Shown here piece after piece: positions 6,552-14,417 of a stretch of 23,469 nt of DNA. Source of the stretch: Planctomycetota bacterium (GTDB taxonomy: Bacteria; Planctomycetota; Phycisphaerae; Sedimentisphaerales; UBA12454); NCBI GenBank assembly GCA_018828825.1, contig JAHJUV010000030.1, forward strand, positions 1 to 23,469. The letters run 5' to 3'. Under the pieces are notes generated by a model. The model did no database searches and was not told the DNA's origin. It saw nothing but the letters and a program-made list of their open reading frames with translations. The position numbers and the translations under genes are program-made. The stretch's first letter is position 1, and the number at the start of each line of letters is the position of its first letter.

Positions 6552-7520
6552 TTATAGAAGATTTAATATCTCCGCCATATCCTTTGCGTATTCGAGATCC
6601 TGCAGTGTTGAAGCCGAGTTCAATATTGTGCTCTCAGTATCATTCAACGATTGAGAAATTACAACCTCAATCGGTTCTCCGGTCGGTCCGTCAACCTGTA
6701 TCGAAGCGGAATAGTTTAGTTTGCCCGAAACAATATTGAGCCACAGGGCCATAAGCTGCTTTTTAGCTTTATCTATCATAATGCTGTTATCTTCCGGCAT
6801 TAAAATGTCAAGAGCGCTGCTAAGTGTAAGGCCGTTAAACACATTGGAATTTGCATTTATAACATTCAGATAGTCCGGCAGGCTTGGCGCTTCCAGCCGT
6901 TTACCTTTACTGCCAAACTGATGTTTCCAGTAACCTGCTGATCTGGGGCACATCGAGGTGCTGCCCGGCGAAGCGATAAGACCGGCAGCATAAATCATCA
7001 GGTCTCCTTGCCTTACCGTAAAACCGGCACTTGACGGAGGAAGTGTGCTTACAAACTGAAACAACTGTCCGTTTTCCTGTCCCCATGAACTATAACCGGG
7101 ATAAACATGCGAATATGGATCTGTTGAAGCCCATTCGACAAGTGTTGGCATTGTCATGTGCACGCTTGTTGACCAAGGTGTAACTCCGGGAGTATTTGTT
7201 ATCGGATTCCAGCCTGAGCTTATCCCTGTGATAATATATGGTTCTCCACTGGGATTGGCTATCGTCAGATATTTGATATAGGGATTAAAGGCTGTGTTGT
7301 TAATTCTATAGGTATAATAATAATAACCGTTACCGCCATCCCATGCCCAGTATTCTACAAATGCTGTACCGCCAGTTCCGACAGCATCCGCTATACCGCT
7401 TGCGATAATCTGGCCGGCATCTGCGGGGATTGCCTGATATTGTGGTTCTGCAGCAAAACAAAGACCGCAAATAGATGCTACGAACAACAAAATACTCACA
7501 ACTGTTTTTCTCATGTCCAT
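6552..7520 (-). CDS. Exported protein with C-P-R-S-A-G-Y-W-K-H motif, function unknown
   Basis: This is a 322-residue protein. The start at 7520 is chosen because GGAGG lies eight bases upstream; an upstream in-frame TTG overlaps that site. A signal peptide is clear: MDMRKTVVSILLFVASICGLCFA, cleaved near residue 23-24. The first half is aromatic- and glycine-rich and beta-like (FVEYWAWDGGNGYYYYTYRINN), resembling the domain of the neighbouring PEP-CTERM protein. At residues 191-200 is CPRSAGYWKH, a C-x-R-x-x-GYWK motif seen in many secreted bacterial proteins. The C-terminus is helical and acidic and lacks a PEP-CTERM tail, so it is probably released or held by other means. Function unknown; likely paired with the gene at 7617. 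Confidence 0.8.
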   Translation of the reverse strand: MDMRKTVVSILLFVASICGLCFAAEPQYQAIPADAGQIIASGIADAVGTGGTAFVEYWAWDGGNGYYYYTYRINNTAFNPYIKYLTIANPSGEPYIITGISSGWNPITNTPGVTPWSTSVHMTMPTLVEWASTDPYSHVYPGYSSWGQENGQLFQFVSTLPPSSAGFTVRQGDLMIYAAGLIASPGSTSMCPRSAGYWKHQFGSKGKRLEAPSLPDYLNVINANSNVFNGLTLSSALDILMPEDNSIMIDKAKKQLMALWLNIVSGKLNYSASIQVDGPTGEPIEVVISQSLNDTESTILNSASTLQDLEYAKDMAEILNLL

Positions 7521-7547
7521 TTCAAAATCCTCCAAAATTTCTATTTA

Positions 7548-7576
7548 TCAAAAAAATAAACGGGAAACTTATCCCG
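7548..7576 (-). terminator. Terminator between the two exported-protein genes
   Basis: CGGGA (7561-7565) and TCCCG (7572-7576) form a short hairpin. On the minus strand it is followed by TTTATTTTTTT. It lies 40 bases after the stop of the PEP-CTERM gene and just before the ribosome-binding site of the next gene, so it may be partial (attenuation rather than a full stop). Confidence 0.65.
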
Positions 7577-7616
7577 CCTCAGCTTCCATTTTTCAAACGA
7601 AACAAGCTATAGTTTT

Positions 7617-8411
7617 TTACGACTTCAGATCAAATAACTTTCTGTTTTTCTTTCTGAATAAAACGAGACCTGCAGTTCCAAATCCAAGAATCGTACAGGT
7701 AACAGGTTCGGGTATTGGTACTGACGGACCAATAACAACTCCGTCCGCTTGTGCGCTTACTCCAGCTACTACTGTGCTTGTACACCAACCTGGCGCCCAT
7801 TTGCTGGCAATCTCGAAATATTGCCCGCCGTTGATGTCGCCATCTTGTGTTGACCTGTCGCCGGCATAATCGTTTATCCAATACCACTTGCCTGAAATTT
7901 TATCATAGTCCCAAACAGCAGGAGCAATCTGTGTTCCGCTGCTGCCGCTGACTATCCAGTCAAGCCCTGTATAAACCTCTGTAAAGATATCATAACCTAT
8001 TGAATGTGCCCATCCGCCGCCGCCGGCAGTTGAACCAGCCGCTGTATCAAGTATCAGCAAATCGTTGATGCCGCTGGCAGGATCAAACACAACATCAAAC
8101 TTGTTTATGCTGTCAGGTGTCGCATCTGTGTCATAGATATAACCGAAATGATAATCATCTGTTCTGTCGGTGGGGGTGTTATAGTAATCGTTGTTGAAAA
8201 CCTGATATGCGTAATGCCAGTAGCTGCTCGGCTCGTCGAACCACCATTGGTAGTTTATTCTCGCCATACCATAATCAAGCCCCCTGGCAGTATCATAAAC
8301 TTCAACATAGCCAAACTCTGCACCCGCGGGAACGGATAGATATGAAGCCTGAACATTAGATATGAGCATAAAAACAATGCTCACCGTCACTATGAAAAAC
8401 AACCTTTTCAT
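7617..8411 (-). CDS. PEP-CTERM sorting domain protein
   Basis: This is a 264-residue protein. The N-terminal signal peptide MKRLFFIVTVSIVFMLISNVQA is cleaved near residue 22. The body is beta-rich, aromatic and acidic with no recognised catalytic motif. The C-terminus is a classical PEP-CTERM signal: V-P-I-P-E-P-V-T (about 231-238), then the hydrophobic helix CTILGFGTAGLVLF, then the basic tail RKKNRK. Such proteins are processed by an exosortase and are usually associated with exopolysaccharide or the cell surface. The start follows GGGAGGAG with ideal spacing. That site is also the end of a 29-codon upstream ORF, so translation may be coupled. Known for the family: exosortase/PEP-CTERM sorting; the specific role is unknown. 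Confidence 0.9.
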   Translation of the reverse strand: MKRLFFIVTVSIVFMLISNVQASYLSVPAGAEFGYVEVYDTARGLDYGMARINYQWWFDEPSSYWHYAYQVFNNDYYNTPTDRTDDYHFGYIYDTDATPDSINKFDVVFDPASGINDLLILDTAAGSTAGGGGWAHSIGYDIFTEVYTGLDWIVSGSSGTQIAPAVWDYDKISGKWYWINDYAGDRSTQDGDINGGQYFEIASKWAPGWCTSTVVAGVSAQADGVVIGPSVPIPEPVTCTILGFGTAGLVLFRKKNRKLFDLKS

Positions 8412-8414
8412 CTT

Positions 8415-8504
8415 TTACTCCTCCCGTTGAGAATATCTATGAGTTTGTCTAACTGGGGAGATTGGGGAGAGAATAAAGAAATACGGCACAACACCACTTC
8501 TCAT
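8415..8504 (-). CDS. Candidate 29-residue leader ORF upstream of the PEP-CTERM gene
   Basis: This ORF starts at ATG 8504 after a strong Shine-Dalgarno (GGAGG, 8511-8515, six-base spacing). It encodes M-R-S-G-V-V-P-Y-F-F-I-L-S-P-I-S-P-V-R-Q and nine further residues ending R-E-E. Its last two sense codons, GAG GAG, are the Shine-Dalgarno of the PEP-CTERM gene, whose ATG comes three bases after the TAA. This arrangement suggests translational coupling or a regulatory leader peptide. The peptide has no recognised family. No proof of expression is available from sequence. Confidence 0.5.
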   Translation of the reverse strand: MRSGVVPYFFILSPISPVRQTHRYSQREE

Positions 8505-8624
8505 TTTCTTCCTCCTAACATTCGCTATTCTAAATCATAATTTAAAAACCGCAAACCAAATCTCTCAGACGAATATGATAGGAAACTCACATATCCATCC
8601 ATTTTCTTCTTCTACGTAGTTAGA

Positions 8625-8654
8625 ATCTTATCAAATATTACTCCCCTTTGTCAA
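8625..8654 (-). promoter_or_regulatory. Promoter of the exported-protein genes
   Basis: On the minus strand: TTGACA (8649-8654), 18-bp spacer, TAAGAT (8625-8630). It would give a leader of about 205 bases containing the 29-codon ORF. Confidence 0.5.
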
Positions 8655-8902
8655 GGTTTTTTTTAAGATAAACCGGGTGAATTAGAAAAAACCAAGATAT
8701 ACTGAATACAAATAGTCTTTATTTTTTTTAAGAGAGTAGTTTTTGAGATGTAAAGTTTCTTGATTTTGGTTGTTTAACGGAAAATGTTGTAACAACTCAA
8801 AGGTAAATTTTATGATTTAGTGTGTTCTGGATTAAATATATATAGAAAGTTGGCAAATTTAACATTTTCTAAAAAACGGATAAAATAAAAAGTAAAAAGT
8901 AA

Positions 8903-9139
8903 AAAATCAAATTATCCCGGACAAGGCAAAATACCCGGCAGGAAAAAAATCTCCCAAAGCCTATCTCTAAAGACACAGATATAGTCAATCTCGTCGATTT
9001 TGCTGAATTTGTCGCAGGTCGCAGTGTGGTAAATATTCAAAACGGCTCAATTCTTATTTCCCAAACTAATAATATTGACGCGTTTGTCGACGTCTGTCTG
9101 TATAATGAGCGGAATTTGTCCGACCTTTGGCACAATTAA
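8903..9139 (+). pseudogene. Open frame without start codon, possible gene remnant
   Basis: The frame is open for 78 codons to a TAA at 9137-9139. The last ~55 codons read like protein (T-D-I-V-N-L-V-D-F-A-E-F-V-A-G-R-S-V-V-N and onward, ending L-S-D-L-W-H-N), with codon use like neighbouring genes. No ATG, GTG or TTG with a Shine-Dalgarno precedes it. I do not recognise the family. It may be the 3' remnant of a deleted gene, consistent with the rearranged carB/carA scrap just downstream. Confidence 0.3.
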
Positions 9140-9247
9140 CGGTTAGCGACAGGCCATAGCTGTTATTGGCCGAGGGTTAAGCAAAAAAACGGCATAAATC
9201 CGGTGGTTTAACTAAAACACTATTAAACGAATCTTAAAAAACGAAGA

Positions 9248-9658
9248 ATGCCAAAATGCAAAGATATCCATAAGATCCTAATCATAGGTTCCGGCCCTAT
9301 CATCATAGGCCAGGGTTGCGAATTTGATTATTCCGGCGCCCAGGCCTGCAAAGTTCTCAAGCAGCAGGGATCCAAAGTTGTACTCGTAAACAGCAATCCC
9401 GCCACGATTATGACAGACCCTGAACTCGCGGACAAAACTTATATCGAGCCTATAACCCCGGAAATGGTCGAGCTAATCATCCGCAAAGAAAAACCGGACA
9501 GTCTTTTGCCCACACTCGGCGGCCAAACGGGTCTTAATACCGCGGTGGCCTTTGCCGTTCAATATCATCCAGAAGCCTCGCCCGGCCCGCACGATTCGAA
9601 TTATCTGTTCGAAACCTTCACCGAGATGATAACTACGCATCAAAAAAGCCGAACATAA
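9248..9658 (+). pseudogene. Chimeric fragment: CarB N-terminus joined to CarA C-terminus
   Basis: This is a 136-codon frame. Residues 1 to about 100 match the N-terminus of the carbamoyl-phosphate synthase large subunit: ILIIGSGPIIIGQGCEFDYSGAQACK, VLVNSNPATIMTDPELADKTYIEP, LLPTLGGQTGLNTAVA. From about residue 101, FAVQYHPEASPGPHDSNYLFETFTEMI is the extreme C-terminus of the small subunit (glutamine amidotransferase), including the catalytic H-P-E. It lacks the ATP-grasp domains of CarB and the nucleophilic Cys of CarA, so it cannot be a working synthase. The order (B then A) is opposite to the usual carA-carB operon. It has an ATG but no good Shine-Dalgarno, and is followed by a strong hairpin. 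Either a deletion remnant or an assembly chimera. Confidence 0.85.
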
Positions 9659-9687
9659 GCTTATGTTGCACGCCCTGTGTATGGCAC

Positions 9688-9719
9688 AAACCGCATTATC
9701 AGTACCGATAATGCGGTTT
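9688..9719 (+). terminator. Strong hairpin after the carB/carA fragment
   Basis: A perfect 13-bp stem, AAACCGCATTATC / GATAATGCGGTTT, with a 6-base loop. It starts 30 bases after the stop codon. The U-run is short (TTT then CTT), so termination is likely but not certain. It probably ended the original car operon. Confidence 0.7.
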
Positions 9720-9829
9720 CTTGGAGTTGCAAAACAGCTTTTCGTATCATTTGACCATTTTACACTTATTTCTCAAAAAAATATTCAGTTTTGGCCCCAT
9801 AATTTTTATAAAAATCTTACAAAAATTAG

Positions 9830-9859
9830 TTGACTAAAACCGCCAATAAAGCCGATAAT
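9830..9859 (+). promoter_or_regulatory. Candidate promoter of the TonB-dependent receptor gene
   Basis: TTGACT (9830-9835), 18-bp spacer, GATAAT (9854-9859). The transcript would carry a leader of about 195 bases that includes the palindromic dispersed repeat at 9889-9966. Confidence 0.45.
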
Positions 9860-9888
9860 ATGGAAAGTAACTTCTGAAAATGCATCTT

Positions 9889-9966
9889 GTCATTGCGAGT
9901 CTTCCGCTTCGCTCGGGATAAACTCCGCGAAGCAATCCCGATTTATCGGGACTCCTCGTGATGACA
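9889..9966. repeat. Palindromic dispersed repeat (TGTCATTGCGAG type)
   Basis: The ends TGTCATTGCGAG and CTCGTGATGACA are near-perfect inverted repeats (10 of 12). Inside are GCGAAGCAATCCC and the small hairpin CCCGAT-TT-ATCGGG. The motif is of a kind I recognise as widely repeated between genes in environmental bacterial genomes. It sits in the leader of the TonB-dependent receptor gene and could affect its expression. Confidence 0.7.
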
Positions 9967-10061
9967 TTTTTAGAGCTACCCGGAATATATGAGATAGTGT
10001 AAACTCCTTTGTTTTTTTAGTTACTTAAGGAGAAGTAATACATAATTGAAAGGAATTAGTT

Positions 10062-12212
10062 ATGTCCGCACAAAAGCAAATAAGCTGGTTTTTGTTTTTC
10101 TTGATGTTAGGGTTGATTTGCGGTTTTAGTCTGGAAGCATCAGCAGCAGAGAAGGACCCGAACAATGAAGATTACTTCGCGATGTCTCTTGAGGAGTTAA
10201 TGAATACCGAAATCTCCGGTTCAGGATCTCTGACGAAGACGACTCGAAGAAAGGTCCCTGCAACTATGACCACCATTACCAAGGAAGACATCCAACGAAC
10301 GGGCGCCCGCAGTCTGGACGAACTCCTGCTGATCACAGTGCCGGGGCTCCAAAAACAGTTCCACCGGTATGAATATGAGCATATAGGCATCCGGGGCATT
10401 ATGAGTGACCGTGAGGATAAATACCTACTGCTCGTTAATGGCAGGCTGATGAACGAGCGGTTTTTCTATGGCGCTATGGCCGAGCGCGACTTACCCATGC
10501 TGAAAGATATTCACCACATTGATGTCATCCGCGGGCCAGGTTCCTCCATATACGGTCCCGGCGCAATCGGTATGGTAATCAATATCACCACAGATAGCGG
10601 CTTGACATTCGAGGGTCTGGAGGCTACAGCCCGATTGGGTTCCATTGAAGAGTATTACTCTGGTGAGTTCAAATACGGTCATCGAATCGCCGACGACGAG
10701 GGTGTGTTCTTGTATGGGGGTCTTAGTCATTACCCCGGCGCCAGCGGGGATGATGCCCAACGCGTGCGCTCGGACTGGCTCCTTAATGGTGAGAAGGTCT
10801 ACGGCGAGTACGGCTTTGGGAATCGGGCCACCATACCGAGGGTCAAGGTACATGCCCAGTATAACCGGGGCGGGCTTGAAACATGGATACGGTACACGCA
10901 GGGCGGTAATTATCGCTACACCGCGGATACTCCGTGGGACCCCCAGCCCGGGCAGTCAGCAGAATACCCACCCGATGCGGACGCATATCGAAAGTTCACC
11001 GCCTATGTTAGCAATCGCTTTGAAATCAGTCCGACACTCGCGATAACCCCCTCTATCAGCTTCGACACCCATCAGGATTACGAGGTGTACAGGATGGAGA
11101 AAGCCAATAGCTGGCGGCGCGATGAAATCAATACTAAGTTGATGTTAGATTGGACACCCAATGACAACCATCAAGTTACGGTCGGGGGCGAGTGGTCGCA
11201 CGCTATTAACAACCTGCGAGGGAGCTGGACCGATGTGATACCTGATAGCGATCTTTCCGACATTGGGGAGAGCTCTTTCTATACCGATTTGACAAGTTTT
11301 ATGGGTGAGTACCAATGGCGTATGTCTGATGCCTGGACCATGTTTTTGGGCGCACGCCTTGACTGGCATAATTATCTGCCTGATAAGAAGAAGATGTTCT
11401 CCCCGCGAGCGGCCCTGGTGTGGACTCCTGACAAGAAGAATACGGTCAAGCTGATGTACACGGAGTCTTCTCGCGCCAATACCGATTCGACGTTGCGTCA
11501 AGGATATATCCTGCATGAAGCCGATAACACTGTTTCAGACCGGACTGATGTCGAGACCCTCAAAGCCTACGAACTGCGCTACGAACGTCAACACACCGAT
11601 AAACTGTGGCTGGCGAGTTCTCTGTTCTATCACATCCACAACCCCGTGGCCTATGGAGACACGGCGAGTGGGGGCAGGATAATGCAACTGGGTGAGATAC
11701 GGTCCATCGGCGCCGAGTTCGAGGCAATCTACCGCACAGACCGGACGCGCATCATCTTTTCGCATAGCTATACAAAGCTGCTCGGTTTCACCCAGGCAAG
11801 CAATGTCACTAAGCAGTATTACACGGGCGGAGGAGTTACGGACTTTGCCAGCTATGACAATCATAGCACCAAATTGCGTGCTGAGTATGACGTTACCAGT
11901 CGCTTGAGCATCGATGGCTCAGTGCAGGTCTATTGGGGCTGTCCAGGCAAGCGAGGTTGGATCAAGGAGCAACAACAATGGTGGGGGGCTGATGGCGTCC
12001 GTAATTCAAAAGCCATGTATGACGGCGGTGCGTTTCTGAATCTTGGCGCTCAGTACAAGGCGAACAAAAACCTCCTCGTACGATTTGATGCCTATAACAT
12101 CATGGGCTTCTTCAACAAGGACATGAACGCAGTCAAGGTGCACACTGAAGGTAATGAGGAGTACTGGATAGTGTCGCCGGCGTTTGGCGTATCCGTAACC
12201 TACACATTCTAA
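10062..12212 (+). CDS. TonB-dependent outer-membrane receptor
   Basis: This is a 716-residue protein. The signal peptide (about 1-29) ends ...SLEASAA. It is followed by FAMSLEELMNTEISGSGSLTKTTRRKVPATMTTITKEDIQRTGARSLDELL, the start of a plug domain. The plug continues through GIRGIMSDREDKYLLLVNGR and the IDVIRGPGSSIYGPGAIGMVINI signature (about 150-175). The remaining ~540 residues form an aromatic, alternating beta-barrel and end in Y-T-F, as usual for outer-membrane insertion. This class imports chelated metals, vitamins or glycans using TonB-ExbBD energy; no partner genes or substrate clues are present here. The S-L-E-E-L-M start is common among receptors of unknown ligand. GAAAGGAATT precedes the ATG. 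Codon choice appears richer in G/C-ending codons than in the flanking genes, so acquisition from elsewhere is possible. Confidence 0.93.
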   Translation: MSAQKQISWFLFFLMLGLICGFSLEASAAEKDPNNEDYFAMSLEELMNTEISGSGSLTKTTRRKVPATMTTITKEDIQRTGARSLDELLLITVPGLQKQFHRYEYEHIGIRGIMSDREDKYLLLVNGRLMNERFFYGAMAERDLPMLKDIHHIDVIRGPGSSIYGPGAIGMVINITTDSGLTFEGLEATARLGSIEEYYSGEFKYGHRIADDEGVFLYGGLSHYPGASGDDAQRVRSDWLLNGEKVYGEYGFGNRATIPRVKVHAQYNRGGLETWIRYTQGGNYRYTADTPWDPQPGQSAEYPPDADAYRKFTAYVSNRFEISPTLAITPSISFDTHQDYEVYRMEKANSWRRDEINTKLMLDWTPNDNHQVTVGGEWSHAINNLRGSWTDVIPDSDLSDIGESSFYTDLTSFMGEYQWRMSDAWTMFLGARLDWHNYLPDKKKMFSPRAALVWTPDKKNTVKLMYTESSRANTDSTLRQGYILHEADNTVSDRTDVETLKAYELRYERQHTDKLWLASSLFYHIHNPVAYGDTASGGRIMQLGEIRSIGAEFEAIYRTDRTRIIFSHSYTKLLGFTQASNVTKQYYTGGGVTDFASYDNHSTKLRAEYDVTSRLSIDGSVQVYWGCPGKRGWIKEQQQWWGADGVRNSKAMYDGGAFLNLGAQYKANKNLLVRFDAYNIMGFFNKDMNAVKVHTEGNEEYWIVSPAFGVSVTYTF

Positions 12213-12247
12213 TAGCGCTGCCGGCCCTAAAACCGGCATCTGTCATA

Positions 12248-12283
12248 GCAAAAAACCACCGGTTCTAACCGGTGGTTTTTTGC
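12248..12283. terminator. Bidirectional terminator shared by the receptor and TPR genes
   Basis: GCAAAAAACCACCGGTT-CT-AACCGGTGGTTTTTTGC is a perfect 17-bp stem with a 2-base loop and U-runs on both strands. It serves the plus-strand receptor gene and the minus-strand TPR gene. The last codons of the TPR gene (K-T-T-G-stop) are encoded by one arm, and its TAG falls at the loop. A smaller GCCGG/CCGGC hairpin lies at 12219-12238. Confidence 0.9.
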
Positions 12284-13641
12284 TTCCTGAAAATTTTCGC
12301 CAGTCTGAATCTCCTGCAGCATATTTTCAAATGCGCCAGCGCCTTGATAATATTCAGCTCAAAAGTGCTGTTTCTTTCCGCGTTTATTACCGCCATCAAA
12401 TTGAGAACTTTTTCCGGCTTTCCCATCTTCAGGTAAACCAGCAGCACATTCCTGAAAAGTTCGTAATTCGCTGCGTCAAGTTCGACCGCATAATCGAGAA
12501 ATTGTTCGGCGTCATCAGCCTCGCCGCGAATGGCAAGCACTTTGCCGAGATAAAAATAATTCAGCGCCCCTGCCGAACCAAGTTCGGAAACTCTCAAAAA
12601 ACAATGAGTCGCGTAATCAATCTGTCCCAGTTCCGTCATCATCACGCCGATAGTCTGCAAAACGTCCGGCTGACGGATATCAAGCTCAAGCTCAGCGGCC
12701 AGCAGTGAAAACGCCGCATCCTTTTGCCCCCGTTCGAACGCAAGCTGGGCAAGGCGAAATCTCGGCCCTGCCATATTCCTGTCGAGCCTTACGGCCTCTA
12801 AATAGAGCTTTTCCGCCTCTTTTTTCCTGCCGGCGTTTAATTCTATCTCACCAATATAAAACATCGCCGCTGCGCAATCCGGTTCGATTTCGAGTATCCT
12901 GCGGAATTTCTCGGCTGCCGAAATAACATCGCCGCAGTGAAGCAGAAACAGCCCGAAATCAAAAACAACTTCTTTGTCGCCCGGGTTTTTCCTCAGCTCA
13001 TTGATAAAATATTGCCACGCACTTTCTCTCTCGCCGAGATTCCAGTATCCCTGCGCGATATGATAATTAATCTGCGGATGGTCCGGCTCAAGAGAGGCCG
13101 TCTTTTCCCAGCACCATACCGCCTTTCTGAAATTGCCCTGGATGAAAAATGAATTGCCGATATTGTAAAAGCACAGCGGACAGGCATCGTTGAGCTGCTG
13201 GGCAAGATAAAACATCTCCTCGGCCATTTCATAATTGCCCATCTCCGTATAAGTAATTATCCTGTTGCAGTAGCCCGGCTCGAAATTGGGGTCGATTTCT
13301 TCAATCTGCCCGAATGTCTCCAGCGACAAATCATATTGGCCCGTGCGGGTATAATCCACCGCAAGACAGTTCAGTATTTCAACGTCCTGGGGATTCAGTT
13401 CCAGCGCAAGTTTATATTCCTCGATTGCCTGGTCGAATCTTTCCATCGCATCAAGTGTAAGCGCCTTATTGAAATGCCATCTGTCGTTGGACGGATTGAT
13501 ATCCAGCGCCTCGTTCATCGCAGAAAGGGCCTCGCTCATCTGCCCCTCCTCGTAAAGTTCGTAAGCCTTTATGGCCTTCTGCTCTGCCTGGTCCCACGAA
13601 TTAAACTGGTCGAACTGTTCAAATCCACTCTCGGAATTCAT
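12265..13641 (-). CDS. Tetratricopeptide-repeat protein
   Basis: This 458-residue protein is built almost wholly of TPR units of 34 residues, beginning about residue 17. Clear repeats include AYELYEEGQMSEALSAMNEALDINPSN, FNKALTLDAMERFDQAIEEYKLALELNPQD, LAVDYTRTGQYDLSLETF, YNIGNSFFIQGNFRKAVWCWEKTASLEPDH and FYIGEIELNAGRKKEAEKLYLEAVRLD, about ten to eleven in all. No signal peptide, membrane segment or catalytic domain is seen, so it is probably a cytosolic scaffold. GGGAAAT precedes the ATG. The C-terminus (RRFRLAKIFRKQKTTG) is basic and partly specified by the terminator stem. Partners cannot be inferred; it is not in an operon. Confidence 0.9.
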   Translation of the reverse strand: MNSESGFEQFDQFNSWDQAEQKAIKAYELYEEGQMSEALSAMNEALDINPSNDRWHFNKALTLDAMERFDQAIEEYKLALELNPQDVEILNCLAVDYTRTGQYDLSLETFGQIEEIDPNFEPGYCNRIITYTEMGNYEMAEEMFYLAQQLNDACPLCFYNIGNSFFIQGNFRKAVWCWEKTASLEPDHPQINYHIAQGYWNLGERESAWQYFINELRKNPGDKEVVFDFGLFLLHCGDVISAAEKFRRILEIEPDCAAAMFYIGEIELNAGRKKEAEKLYLEAVRLDRNMAGPRFRLAQLAFERGQKDAAFSLLAAELELDIRQPDVLQTIGVMMTELGQIDYATHCFLRVSELGSAGALNYFYLGKVLAIRGEADDAEQFLDYAVELDAANYELFRNVLLVYLKMGKPEKVLNLMAVINAERNSTFELNIIKALAHLKICCRRFRLAKIFRKQKTTG

Positions 13642-13795
13642 ATAATTTCCCTGTAAATAGAGACTTACCCAAAAATCAAATCGGCAAAAAAAACGCCTCT
13701 GTTAATGCTTAAAATCAGGCTTTTTTAAAATCTAAACAAAACAGGCAGTATGCAACCAGGTTGTTCATAACCTCTTTATTTATAAGAACTTATCC

Positions 13796-13828
13796 AAATT
13801 TTAAATTTTAAATTTTAAATTTTAAATT
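13796..13828. repeat. Heptanucleotide tandem repeat AAATTTT
   Basis: Four full copies of AAATTTT plus a partial one, in the gap upstream of ribH, about 40 bases before its -10. The block is a strongly bendable A/T tract and could act as an UP-element-like region or be slippage-prone. Confidence 0.6.
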
Positions 13829-13869
13829 GCGTCCTGTGCCTTTTTCTGGAAAATAGTTGGTTTTGGTCT

Positions 13870-13875
13870 TATAAT
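13870..13875 (+). promoter_or_regulatory. Candidate -10 of the ribH-nusB-parA-rsmE operon
   Basis: A perfect TATAAT lies 60 bases before the ribH ATG. No -35 resembling TTGACA occurs at 16-18 bp, so the call is weak. The A/T heptamer tract lies just upstream. Confidence 0.35.
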
Positions 13876-13934
13876 GCTTCGATAATTTTAAGGTTTATCC
13901 GCCCGGTGCGGAATTTAAAAAGGAGTAATCGATT

Positions 13935-14399
13935 ATGATAAAACAGATACATGGAAAGCTTACTGCTGAAAAAGCGAAATTCGCGATAGTTGTAAGCCGG
14001 TTCAACGAGTTTATTACATCCAAACTTCTCTCGGGCGCTATTGACGCCCTGCAGAGACACGGCGCCTCTGACGAGCAGATTACCGTTGTCTGGGTTCCCG
14101 GCTCGATAGAAATCACACCCGCGGCAAAGAAGCTCGCCGCCGGCGGCAAATTCGATGCCGTAATCTGTCTCGGCGCCATTATCCGCGGCCAGACTCATCA
14201 TTATGAATATGTCGGCCAGCAGGTAAGCAGAGGCATCAGTCAGATTAACTATGATACCGGTGTGCCGACTATCTTCGGCGTTCTCACCTGCGACACTATT
14301 GAGCAGGCGATTGAACGTGCCGGCACTAAATCCGGAAACGCCGGCGCCACCGCCGCTACAAGTGCGATGGAAATGGTTAACGTGCTCTGTCAAATATAA
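13935..14399 (+). CDS. ribH: 6,7-dimethyl-8-ribityllumazine synthase
   Basis: RibH condenses 5-amino-6-ribitylaminouracil with 3,4-dihydroxy-2-butanone 4-phosphate in the penultimate step of riboflavin synthesis. It is a cytosolic enzyme that assembles as pentamers or icosahedra. The 154-residue protein has the hallmark blocks VVSRFNEFIT (19-28), VWVPGSIEI (substrate loop, about 52-60), ICLGAIIRGQTHHYEYV (with the catalytic His of the H-H-Y-E-Y-V motif) and FGVLTCDTIEQAIERAGTKSGNAG. Length is typical. AAGGAG lies 8-9 bases before the ATG. It heads an operon with nusB 18 bases downstream, a common ribH-nusB pairing. Confidence 0.97.
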   Translation: MIKQIHGKLTAEKAKFAIVVSRFNEFITSKLLSGAIDALQRHGASDEQITVVWVPGSIEITPAAKKLAAGGKFDAVICLGAIIRGQTHHYEYVGQQVSRGISQINYDTGVPTIFGVLTCDTIEQAIERAGTKSGNAGATAATSAMEMVNVLCQI

Positions 14400-14417
14400 A
14401 AAGAAATTCGGATTAGT

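Larger units (their letters stand above)
8505..9247. other. Long AT-rich intergenic region
   Basis: About 740 bases with no convincing complete gene, between divergent transcription units. It holds the minus-strand promoter (8625-8654), a GTTGTAACAAC palindrome near 8785, A/T-rich runs around 8880-8905, an open frame without a start codon (8903-9139), and a small inverted repeat (GGCCA...TGGCC) near 9152-9171, upstream of the carB-like fragment. Confidence 0.6.

Noticed and set aside
13897..13912. CCGCCCGGTGCGG shortly before ribH resembles the GGTGCGGG end of the repeat element.
   Set aside because: The match is only GGTGCGG, with no partner inverted end, no interior similarity and no flanking duplication. 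It also forms its own CCGC/GCGG pairing.
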